From positions 1 to 5,799 of the forward strand of contig JAGBQS010000257.1 in NCBI GenBank assembly GCA_017632695.1: DNA of 5,799 bases, given 5' to 3'. This document shows, piece by piece, positions 1-5,799 of this stretch (its first letter is position 1; every line of letters begins with the position of its first letter). The position numbers and the translations under genes are program-made. The notes under the pieces were generated by a model. It was given only the letters and a program-made list of their open reading frames with translations, searched no databases and was not told the origin of the DNA. Origin of the DNA: Bacteroidales bacterium. Lineage in GTDB: Bacteria; Bacteroidota; Bacteroidia; Bacteroidales; UBA3663.

Positions 1-771
1 CAGCTGGTACAGCGCACCTACTTCAGCAACGTACGCGAGGACAAGCGTCGCGATACGGCCTTCTTCGAAAAGGTGGCTGTTTCCAAAACCGCCCCTGTGA
101 ACCTCGATTCCATCTATGCTTCGCTCCAGACCCAGCAGATGGTACAGATCTGCCGAGAAGCCGAGAAACGCAGCAAATCGGTGGTACGCAGCTTCGATTC
201 GCGCAACGACCTGCAGAAAAAGGAAAACAAGGAGCGTTCGCTTCACGAGATTGAGATCCACAAGAAGTTCACGCTTTCCATCGGATGCCTCATCTTCTTC
301 TTCATCGGAGCCTCGCTGGGCGCCATCATCAAGAAGGGCGGTCTGGGCATACCGGTCATTGTGAGCGTGCTGTTCTTCATCATCTACTATGTCATTGACA
401 ACAGCGGATACAAACTGGCTCGCGACGGTGCCTGGGCACCTTGGGCCGGCGTATGGCTGTCGAGCATGGTGCTGGCTCCGATTGGCGGATTCCTTACCTG
501 GAGAGCCATCAACGACTCGACGCTGTTCGACTGGGACGCCTACAAGATCTTCTTTACGAGAATCCTCCGGCAGGTCTTCGGCTTCCTGGCCAAGCACGGA
601 TTCCTCACCAAGGCGCTTTATCAGTATGTACATCATGCAATGAAGGAGCGCCGCGACGATGAAGCGGTCGGAAAAGCCGCCAATCCGTTCCGCGCCCATT
701 TCAGGGAAAAGATTCTGAACCGCATCCGCAAGGAGGACAATTCCCCGAAAGATAATATCCCCACAGAATAA
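1..771 (+). CDS. LptF/LptG (YjgP/YjgQ) family permease, C-terminal part
   Basis: The reading frame is open from base 1, so this is the last 256 residues of a gene that starts outside the window; the GTG at 73 is an internal valine codon. Family knowledge: LptF and LptG are the inner-membrane subunits of the LptB2FG transporter that lifts lipopolysaccharide out of the inner membrane. Each has three helices, a periplasmic jellyroll domain and three more helices. Seen here: a charged stretch ending in EIEIHKKFTLS, which matches the family's junction into helix 4. Three hydrophobic segments follow at about visible residues 90-110, 117-133 and 146-167, with the typical loop GAIIKKGGLG between the first two. 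After FDWDAYKIFF comes a charged tail of roughly 75 residues, probably cytoplasmic. LptF cannot be told from LptG here; Bacteroidales proteins of this type are usually named only to family. The lyase gene starts 12 nt downstream. Confidence 0.9.
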   Translation, partial: QLVQRTYFSNVREDKRRDTAFFEKVAVSKTAPVNLDSIYASLQTQQMVQICREAEKRSKSVVRSFDSRNDLQKKENKERSLHEIEIHKKFTLSIGCLIFFFIGASLGAIIKKGGLGIPVIVSVLFFIIYYVIDNSGYKLARDGAWAPWAGVWLSSMVLAPIGGFLTWRAINDSTLFDWDAYKIFFTRILRQVFGFLAKHGFLTKALYQYVHHAMKERRDDEAVGKAANPFRAHFREKILNRIRKEDNSPKDNIPTE

Positions 772-783
772 CCCGATTGTATT

Positions 784-3195
784 ATGAATAAACTCATTTT
801 GACCAGCCTGCTTCTGAGCAGCCTATTTGCAGCCGACTTTCAGAATCTGTCGGCAGAGGTTCAGACCTCCGAAAGTCTGGACCGCAGTCCTGTCTGTGTC
901 CAGACAAGTTCAGGAAACCTTTTGTCGTGGCGACGTTTTGCCAGCGATGATTCGCTCGGCATCCGCTACAAAGTGTTTATAGGTTCGGAGTCCGTAACGC
1001 TCGAGACCGGTTCGGGCACCTGCTATCTGGATGCCACCAAGGCTTCTTCCTACTCGCTGCTGATCCAGCAGCTGCAGGAAAACGGAACCTATGCCACCAT
1101 CGACCGCTATACCTCGATTACCCCCGAAGCCATGTGCCGCAAGGTGCAGCTGAACCGTCCGGCAGGCGGATCGAACGCATCGGGTTCGTACACCTATACG
1201 CCCAACGATGCTTCGGTTGGCGACGTTGACGGCGACGGACAGTATGAGCTGATCCTGAAGTGGGATCCCAGCAACTCGCAGGACAACTCGAAGGACGGCT
1301 ATACAGGCAACGTGATTTTTGACTGCTACGAAATATACGGCGCCGATATGGGCAAGCAGCTTTGGCGCATAGACTTAGGCATCAACGTCCGCGCCGGAGC
1401 CCACTATAATCCGTTCCTGGTGTACGACTTTGACGGCGACGGCAAGGCCGAGTTCGTAGTCAAGACTTCGGCCGGCAGCAAGGATGCCACCGGAGCCTAC
1501 GTGAGCAGCGTGGGTCAGACCGACGATATCCGCAACATCACCACCAACGGAAGCGACTTCCGCAACAGCAAGGGACACATCCTGAAGGGCGAAGAGTTCC
1601 TGACCATATTTAACGGTGAAACGGGTGCTGCCATGAGTACCGTCTGGTACTGGCCGAATATGGCTCGCGCAGCAGCCAAGGGTTCCACATCGGTCACCTA
1701 CAGCTGGAGCGGCGACTCCTACGGCAACCGCGGACACCGTTACAACGCAGCCGTTGCCTATCTGGACGGCACGGATCATCTGCCAAGCATCATCATGCAG
1801 CGCGGTTACTATACGCAGGCTTTCTTCTGGGCTGTTGACTGGGACGGTACCAGCCTGACCACCCGCTGGCTGCATCGTGGCACCACAACTACAGCATGGA
1901 GCGTCCTGAATGCCAGCGGCCAGTCCATCAAATCAGGTTCGGGCAAATCGAGCTACGGACAGGGCGTACACAGCATCTCGGTAGGCGATGTGGACGATGA
2001 CGGCTTCGACGAAATCGTAATGGGTTCGGCGACCATCGACCATAACGGATCGCTGCTTTGCTCAACGGGCTTCGGTCACGGCGATGCCATCCACTTAGGC
2101 AAGTTCATTCCCGAACGTCCGGGCATGCAGATTTACATGCCTCACGAGGAATCAGGCTGCGGGTACGGCGACGATCTGCACGATGCCGCAACGGGCGAGA
2201 TCCTGTATCGCGGCTACACCGACGACGACAACGGACGCGGTCTGGCAGGCGATTTCATTTATTCGTACGACAATAACACCGGGCAGGACGGCATGTATGG
2301 CTGGGAGTTCTGGAGCGGTGCCAACGGCAAGACGCCGCAATGCGCCACCAACTTCATGCAGAAAGGCGGCACCTGGTCGCAGAACTTCCGTTTCTATTGG
2401 GACGGCGATCTCTACGACGAGGCCCTTGACGGCGGCTTCAGCACCTCGACCAATCAGGCAAGTCCCTATTACGAGACCTGGAACGGCACCTCGAAGAGTA
2501 CCGTCAAATTCTCGAGCTACGGCATGAACGATCATTCGCAGTCGTGCAACTACACGAAGGCTACTCCCTGCCTTTCGGCCGATATTTACGGCGACTGGCG
2601 CGAGGAAGTGATTTTCTGGGACTACAACGATCCTTCGATCATCAATATCTGGACCACCAACATTCAGAGCAGTTTCCCGGTAAACTGCCTCATGACCGAT
2701 CATGTGTACCGGATGGGTGTAGCCTGGCAGAACTCCAGCTACAACCAGCCGCCTCATCTGGGCTATTATCTGCCCGACCTCTATTATCCGCGCTACACCT
2801 TGCAGCAGGGAGCCTTCACGGATACTTTGCAGCAGGGCGTCGAAATCGAGCCGATTGTGCTTAGCACCAAAAACGTGAAGAGTGTCTCGAAAACGGGACT
2901 CCCGGCAGGACTGACCGGCAAGTTTGATGCCGAAGCACAGACCTACACGATTTCGGGCGCGCCTACAACAATCAAGAACTACACCTCCGGCAAGCTCACC
3001 TTCGTCGGCAAGTACAACAGCGTGAAGCTGTATGCCACCTTCAAGCTGAACGTCGTTGAAGCCACCACCGGCATTGCCGGCATTGAGGAAGACCCGAAAC
3101 CCGAAGCCGACTGCTACGATCTGCTCGGCCGCCGGGTTACGAACCCTCAGCACGGGCAGCTTTACATCATCGGAGGCCGGAAGAGGTTGTACTAA
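784..3195 (+). CDS. Secreted rhamnogalacturonan lyase, polysaccharide lyase family 11
   Basis: An 803-residue enzyme expected to cleave the rhamnose-galacturonate backbone of rhamnogalacturonan I (pectin) by beta-elimination. PL11 enzymes such as Bacillus YesW/YesX have an eight-bladed propeller that binds many calcium ions. Seen here: a signal peptide (MNKLILTSLLLSSLFAADF, no lipobox cysteine, so probably signal peptidase I). Three acidic calcium-type loops follow: DVDGDG at 147-152, DFDGDG at 215-220 and DVDDDG at 402-407. Further family hallmarks are LKWDPSN near 158-164, GHGDAIHLG, and DIYGDWREE at 600-608. The catalytic part ends near residue 672. Residues about 680-772 (TGLPAGLTG and TYTISGAPT) look like an Ig-like 'putative Ig' domain, and 778-803 (YDLLGRRV, then GQLYIIGGRK) resembles a short type IX sorting tail. 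The start is chosen because it gives an intact signal peptide. No SusC/SusD partner is visible. Endo versus exo action cannot be decided from sequence. Confidence 0.93.
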   Translation: MNKLILTSLLLSSLFAADFQNLSAEVQTSESLDRSPVCVQTSSGNLLSWRRFASDDSLGIRYKVFIGSESVTLETGSGTCYLDATKASSYSLLIQQLQENGTYATIDRYTSITPEAMCRKVQLNRPAGGSNASGSYTYTPNDASVGDVDGDGQYELILKWDPSNSQDNSKDGYTGNVIFDCYEIYGADMGKQLWRIDLGINVRAGAHYNPFLVYDFDGDGKAEFVVKTSAGSKDATGAYVSSVGQTDDIRNITTNGSDFRNSKGHILKGEEFLTIFNGETGAAMSTVWYWPNMARAAAKGSTSVTYSWSGDSYGNRGHRYNAAVAYLDGTDHLPSIIMQRGYYTQAFFWAVDWDGTSLTTRWLHRGTTTTAWSVLNASGQSIKSGSGKSSYGQGVHSISVGDVDDDGFDEIVMGSATIDHNGSLLCSTGFGHGDAIHLGKFIPERPGMQIYMPHEESGCGYGDDLHDAATGEILYRGYTDDDNGRGLAGDFIYSYDNNTGQDGMYGWEFWSGANGKTPQCATNFMQKGGTWSQNFRFYWDGDLYDEALDGGFSTSTNQASPYYETWNGTSKSTVKFSSYGMNDHSQSCNYTKATPCLSADIYGDWREEVIFWDYNDPSIINIWTTNIQSSFPVNCLMTDHVYRMGVAWQNSSYNQPPHLGYYLPDLYYPRYTLQQGAFTDTLQQGVEIEPIVLSTKNVKSVSKTGLPAGLTGKFDAEAQTYTISGAPTTIKNYTSGKLTFVGKYNSVKLYATFKLNVVEATTGIAGIEEDPKPEADCYDLLGRRVTNPQHGQLYIIGGRKRLY

Positions 3196-3255
3196 ACAGC
3201 ATATTCACAAATATAACAGGTATATTATTAAGGTAAAACCACATTTCAAACAACA
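3196..3255 (+). other. Short AT-rich gap between lyase and aminotransferase genes
   Basis: Sixty nucleotides, strongly A/T-rich, leading into the aminotransferase ATG. I see no Shine-Dalgarno sequence, which is normal for Bacteroidetes, where an A-rich leader such as the CAAACAACA just before this start replaces it. I see no convincing hairpin terminator for the lyase gene. There is also no good TAnnTTTG promoter box. The nearest candidates, TATAACAG at 3212-3219 and TATATTAT at 3221-3228, each miss two or more consensus bases, so I do not call a promoter. A promoter is still plausible here because the two flanking genes have unrelated functions. Confidence 0.5.
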
Positions 3256-4455
3256 ATGGAACAGTTATCTTCCCGTCTTTTAGCCCTTTCTCCATCGGCC
3301 ACGCTGGCCATGTCGCAGAAAAGTCAGGAACTCAAGGCCCAGGGTCTTGACATCATCAACATGAGCGTTGGTGAACCCGATTTTTTCACTCCCGATCACA
3401 TCAAGGAGGCTGCCAAGCAGGCTGTCGACAATAACTTCTCTTTCTACACGCCCGTGCCCGGCTACATGTCGCTCCGTCAGGCCATCAGCGAGAAACTGAA
3501 GCGCGAGAACGGCGTCGATTTCTCACCTGCACAGATCGTAGTCGGTAACGGTGCCAAGCAGGAGATCTGCAACGTCATCCTCTCGATTGTCGAAAAGGGT
3601 GACGAAGTGATCATCCCGACTCCGGCCTGGGTAAGCTACTTCGAGATGGTGAAACTGGCCGAAGGCGTGAACGTACCTTTCCTGTGCGGACAGGATCAGG
3701 ACTTCAAGATTACTGCCTCGCAGCTTGAAAGCCTCATCACACCCAAAACCAAGGTGCTGCTGTTCTGCTCGCCGTCCAATCCTACCGGCGCCATCTACAG
3801 CAAGGAGGAACTGGCAGCCATCGCTCAGGTGCTGGCCAAGTATCCGCGCATCATCGTGATTGCCGACGAGATCTACGAGCATATCTCCTACTGCGGCGAG
3901 CTGACTTCCATTGCCACCTTCCCCGAGCTGAAGGACCGTGTGGTTATCATCAACGGCGTTTCCAAAGCCTACGCCATGACCGGCTGGCGTATCGGATTCT
4001 GTGCCGCTCCGCTCTGGATTGCCAAAGCCGTCACCAAACTGCAGGGTCAGTACACATCGGGCTGTTCGAGCATCGCCCAGAAGGCTGCCGAAGCTGCCTA
4101 TACGGGTCCGCAGGACTGTGTCGAGACCATGCGTCAGGCGTTTGAGCGCCGTCGCGACCTGATCTTCGGTCTGGTTCAGCAGATTCCGGGCTTCAGCCTG
4201 AAGAGCAAGCCGCAGGGTGCCTTCTATGTATTCCCGGAGGTCGATTCCCTGTTCGGCAAGCAGACTCCCGACGGAAAGACGATCGGAAACGCCAGCGATC
4301 TGGCCATGTACCTGCTGGAACAGGGACATGTGGCAGGCGTAACCGGCGATGCCTTCGGTGCTCCGAAGTGCATCCGCTTCAGCTATGCTACCAGCGACAA
4401 GAACATTACTGAGGCTATGGCCCGCGTGAAGGCTGCGGTTGAGAGGCTGAAATAA
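3256..4455 (+). CDS. aspC: Aspartate aminotransferase, PLP-dependent class I
   Basis: A 399-residue cytoplasmic enzyme, full length for the family, expected to move the amino group between aspartate and 2-oxoglutarate (giving oxaloacetate and glutamate). It links the TCA cycle to aspartate-family biosynthesis. Seen here: the fold-type I PLP set. W125 is in TPAWVSYFEM (ring stacking), N175 in SNPTG, D204 and Y207 in DEIYEH (pyridine nitrogen and O3'), and K237 in SKAYAMTGWRIGF is the Schiff-base lysine. R245 follows in the same motif (phosphate), and R374 in IRFSYATS binds the substrate alpha-carboxylate. The start MEQLSSRLLALSPSATLAM matches the usual N-terminus of the Thermus-like subgroup (Ib), so no other start is needed. 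Family members also act on other substrates, such as prephenate, so specificity is inferred. The symbol aspC is by family analogy. No partner gene is adjacent. Confidence 0.93.
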   Translation: MEQLSSRLLALSPSATLAMSQKSQELKAQGLDIINMSVGEPDFFTPDHIKEAAKQAVDNNFSFYTPVPGYMSLRQAISEKLKRENGVDFSPAQIVVGNGAKQEICNVILSIVEKGDEVIIPTPAWVSYFEMVKLAEGVNVPFLCGQDQDFKITASQLESLITPKTKVLLFCSPSNPTGAIYSKEELAAIAQVLAKYPRIIVIADEIYEHISYCGELTSIATFPELKDRVVIINGVSKAYAMTGWRIGFCAAPLWIAKAVTKLQGQYTSGCSSIAQKAAEAAYTGPQDCVETMRQAFERRRDLIFGLVQQIPGFSLKSKPQGAFYVFPEVDSLFGKQTPDGKTIGNASDLAMYLLEQGHVAGVTGDAFGAPKCIRFSYATSDKNITEAMARVKAAVERLK

Positions 4456-4465
4456 TATAACATTC

Positions 4466-4480
4466 GCAAGCTATGCTTGC
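4466..4480 (+). terminator. Small perfect hairpin after aspC, possible weak terminator
   Basis: GCAAGC at 4466-4471 and GCTTGC at 4475-4480 form a perfect 6-bp stem with a 3-nt TAT loop, beginning 11 nt after the aspC stop codon. No T-run follows; the next bases are TGGAAGTTAA, the first unit of the repeat array. It is therefore not a standard intrinsic terminator. It may be an RNA-stabilising 3' hairpin or the left border of the repeat element. Confidence 0.35.
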
Positions 4481-4530
4481 TGGAAGTTAATGGGAGTAAA
4501 TGGGAGTTAGAAGGAGTTAACGGACGTTAC
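4481..4530 (+). repeat. Five tandem 10-bp units, consensus tGGGAGTTAA
   Basis: The fifty bases split exactly into five 10-mers: TGGAAGTTAA, TGGGAGTAAA, TGGGAGTTAG, AAGGAGTTAA and CGGACGTTAC. Each differs from the consensus at one to a few positions. The unit is not a multiple of three and shows no coding frame. The array lies in the 3' flank of aspC and is the left half of a larger inverted structure whose right half runs to 4638. I recall similar GGAGTTAA-type intergenic repeats from Bacteroidales genomes but cannot verify that here. Confidence 0.8.
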
Positions 4531-4592
4531 TTATGCTGGCAAAAAATAATTGTCCGTTAACTTTGCAACATAAACAAACGTCCGTTAACTCC
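4513..4592. repeat. Perfect 16-bp inverted repeat enclosing a promoter
   Basis: GGAGTTAACGGACGTT at 4513-4528 is the exact reverse complement of AACGTCCGTTAACTCC at 4577-4592, with a 48-nt AT-rich loop. Pairing continues outward after a bulge: GGGAGTTA at 4502-4509 matches TAACTCCC at 4610-4617. Shorter 5-bp matches follow further out, giving an interrupted stem spanning about 4482-4636. A third copy of the arm, GTCCGTTAACT at 4552-4562, sits in the loop and can pair with 4515-4525 over 11 bp, so two hairpins compete for the same left arm. Confidence 0.85.
4535..4565 (+). promoter_or_regulatory. Candidate Bacteroidetes sigma-ABfr promoter for the PBP1A gene
   Basis: TAACTTTG at 4558-4565 matches the Bacteroides -7 consensus TAnnTTTG at all fixed positions and is followed by C, as is common. 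Nineteen bases upstream is GCTG at 4535-4538, a poor match (two of four) to the -33 consensus TTTG. Transcription would be expected to start near 4572, giving a leader of about 90 nt before the ATG at 4662. The -7 box overlaps the repeat copy GTCCGTTAACT, so the promoter is partly built from the repeat unit. Its position and strand fit expression of the gene downstream. Confidence 0.6.
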
Positions 4593-4638
4593 ACAAACTA
4601 CAAGTTTGTTAACTCCCGATAACTCCAGCTAACTCCAG
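4585..4638 (+). repeat. TTAACTCC repeat units in the PBP1A leader
   Basis: TTAACTCC-like units start at 4585, 4609, 4619 and 4629 (TTAACTCC, TTAACTCCCG, ATAACTCCAG, CTAACTCCAG). The last three have the same 10-bp period as the array at 4481-4530 but in reverse orientation. The first unit is separated from the rest by a small hairpin. If the upstream promoter call is right, all four units are transcribed in the 5' leader of the PBP1A mRNA. Confidence 0.75.
4593..4609 (+). repeat. Small perfect hairpin inside the right repeat arm
   Basis: ACAAACT at 4593-4599 and AGTTTGT at 4603-4609 form a perfect 7-bp stem around a 3-nt ACA loop. It interrupts the right arm and would bulge out of the long stem as a side hairpin. 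In size and loop length it resembles the GCAAGC/GCTTGC hairpin at 4466-4480. It lies within the predicted PBP1A leader. It is AT-rich and probably weak by itself. Confidence 0.55.
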
Positions 4639-4661
4639 TAAAAGAAAGAAACAAATAATAG

Positions 4662-5799
4662 ATGAAACATCTCACCCGAAACATTCTCATTGCAATCTGG
4701 GCGCTGTTCCTCTTAGGAATAGTTGGCGTCTGGGCTCTGTTCTCCGGCATTTCGAGCGGAGCCATCGGCTACATGCCCGACATCGAGGAACTGGAAAACC
4801 CGAAGTCGAAATATGCCACCATCGTCTATTCGTGCGACTCGGTGGAAATCGGCCGTTTCAGTCAGGCCAACGAGAACCGCGTCTACGTTGACTACAATTC
4901 GCTCTCACCCTATCTGGTGCAGGCGCTTATAGCCACCGAGGACGAACGCTTTGAGGAGCACTCGGGTATTGATGTTCCATCGGTTTACCGCGCCATCTTC
5001 AAGACGGTCATCCTCCGTCAGTCATCGGCGGGCGGCGGTTCGACCATCACGCAGCAGCTGGCCAAACAGCTCTATACGGAAAAGCCTTCGGGCGGATTCT
5101 GGGGACGCGTGGTGCAGAAACCCGTTGAATGGGTGATTGCCATCAAGCTTGAGACCCTCTACACCAAGGAGGAAATCATCAACATGTATCTGAACAAGTT
5201 CGATTTCTGCTACAACGCCATCGGCATCCGTTCGGCGTGCTACATCTATTTCGGCAAGACTCCGAATGAGGTGAACGTCGAGGAAGCCGCCATGCTGGTA
5301 GGCATGTTGCAGAACCCGGCTTTGTTCAACCCGATCCGGCGCACCGAGAAAACCCTGACGCGCCGTTCGGTGGTCATGAAACAGATGCAGAAGGCAGGCT
5401 TCCTGACCGAAGAGCAGTACGACTCGCTGAAGGTCACCCCGCTGCTGCCCAACACGACTGCCGACGGCCGTTACCGGCTGGCACACTCCGCCGACCACAA
5501 GGCCGGTATGGCTCCTTACCTGCGCGAGTACCTGCGTAAGATCATGCGAGCCCGCAAACCCGACCGCAGCCAGTATGCCTCGTGGCAGAACCAGCAGTTT
5601 GTGGACGACAGTCTGGCGTGGGAGAACAATCCGCTTTACGGATGGTGCAACAAGAACCATAAGTTCGACGGATCGACCTATAACCTCACCACCGACGGTC
5701 TGCGCATCTATACCAGCATCGACAGCCGCATGCAGCAGTATGCCGAGCAGGCGGTAGTGGAACAGCTGCGCGACAATCTGCAGCCGCTGTTCTCAAAAG
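4662..5799 (+). CDS. mrcA: Class A penicillin-binding protein 1A, N-terminal part (GT51)
   Basis: The frame runs off the window end after 379 codons, so this is the 5' part. Class A PBPs polymerise lipid II into glycan strands and cross-link peptides, anchored in the inner membrane and facing the periplasm. Seen here: one hydrophobic anchor at about residues 7-29, then the GT51 motifs in order. EDERFEEHSGID carries the catalytic E93. GGGSTITQQLAKQLY is at 124-138. QKPVEW carries K153 and the second glutamate E156. The YLNKFDF motif has N178, followed by GIRSACYIYFGK and AAMLVGMLQNPALFNP. Residues about 346-365 (GLRIYTSIDSRMQQYAEQAV) are the usual linker before the transpeptidase domain, which lies beyond the edge. 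The start is fixed by an in-frame TAG immediately upstream (4659-4661). The leader is A-rich with no Shine-Dalgarno motif. The symbol mrcA is by analogy with E. coli. Confidence 0.93.
   Translation, partial: MKHLTRNILIAIWALFLLGIVGVWALFSGISSGAIGYMPDIEELENPKSKYATIVYSCDSVEIGRFSQANENRVYVDYNSLSPYLVQALIATEDERFEEHSGIDVPSVYRAIFKTVILRQSSAGGGSTITQQLAKQLYTEKPSGGFWGRVVQKPVEWVIAIKLETLYTKEEIINMYLNKFDFCYNAIGIRSACYIYFGKTPNEVNVEEAAMLVGMLQNPALFNPIRRTEKTLTRRSVVMKQMQKAGFLTEEQYDSLKVTPLLPNTTADGRYRLAHSADHKAGMAPYLREYLRKIMRARKPDRSQYASWQNQQFVDDSLAWENNPLYGWCNKNHKFDGSTYNLTTDGLRIYTSIDSRMQQYAEQAVVEQLRDNLQPLFSK

Noticed and set aside
2800..2837. Direct repeat TTGCAGCAGGG 27 bp apart (TLQQG twice in the lyase)
   Set aside because: It is only 11 bp, occurs twice, is in frame, and sits at the join of the catalytic and Ig-like parts. 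It could be a small duplication, but chance or codon reuse explains it as well.
2152..3153. A 333-codon open frame on the minus strand inside the lyase gene
   Set aside because: It is antisense to a complete PL11 gene with intact motifs. Its translation shows no recognisable domain and has the Arg/Val/Gly/Ala-rich look of a codon-bias shadow.
3523..4329. A 268-codon open frame on the minus strand inside the aminotransferase gene
   Set aside because: It lies opposite a full-length, motif-complete aspC and has no recognisable motif or start context of its own.
4536..4567. CTGGCA followed by TTTGCA as a sigma-54 promoter
   Set aside because: Sigma-54 needs GG and GC about 10 bp apart; here the elements are over 20 bp apart. 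The TAnnTTTG box fits the housekeeping Bacteroidetes sigma factor better.
4456..4661. CRISPR array or small ORF in the intergenic region
   Set aside because: The repeat units are 10 bp, abut without spacers and vary from copy to copy, and no frame gives a credible protein.
5022..5660. A 212-codon open frame on the minus strand inside the PBP1A gene
   Set aside because: It is antisense to the GT51 catalytic region, whose motifs are all in frame on the plus strand, and encodes nothing recognisable.

Overview
The window looks like chromosomal DNA from a Gram-negative member of the Bacteroidales, most likely Prevotellaceae-like. Three signs support this. There are no Shine-Dalgarno motifs: starts are preceded by A-rich leaders. 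One clear Bacteroidetes-type -7 box (TAnnTTTG) is present. The proteins also have Bacteroidales character: a long LptF/LptG permease, a PL11 pectinase ending in a short T9SS-like tail, and a PBP1A with the YLNKFDF motif. By eye, coding DNA is roughly 55% G+C and the long intergenic region is much more AT-rich. Genus cannot be fixed from this window.

Layout, all genes on the + strand. (1) 1-771: the 3' end of an LptF/LptG-family permease for lipopolysaccharide export; its start lies outside. (2) 784-3195: a complete secreted rhamnogalacturonan lyase of family PL11, only 12 nt downstream, with a C-terminal Ig-like region and a short sorting-like tail. (3) 3196-3255: a 60-nt AT-rich gap. (4) 3256-4455: a complete class I PLP-dependent aspartate aminotransferase. 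(5) 4456-4661: a 206-nt intergenic region filled by a structured repeat. A 10-bp-period GGGAGTTAA array on the left and TTAACTCC units on the right face each other as an inverted repeat, with a candidate promoter for the next gene between them. (6) 4662 to the window end: the 5' part of a class A penicillin-binding protein (PBP1A) covering the membrane anchor, the glycosyltransferase domain and part of the linker; the transpeptidase domain lies beyond the edge.

The genes do not form one obvious pathway. The permease and PBP1A serve envelope assembly, the PL11 enzyme degrades pectin backbone outside the cytoplasm, and the aminotransferase is core amino-acid metabolism. No SusC/SusD, regulator or other glycoside-active gene is visible, so the lyase does not sit inside a recognisable polysaccharide utilisation locus here.

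I found no evidence of a new multi-gene system. The part that ordinary gene annotation does not explain is the inverted decanucleotide repeat with an embedded promoter at 4481-4638.
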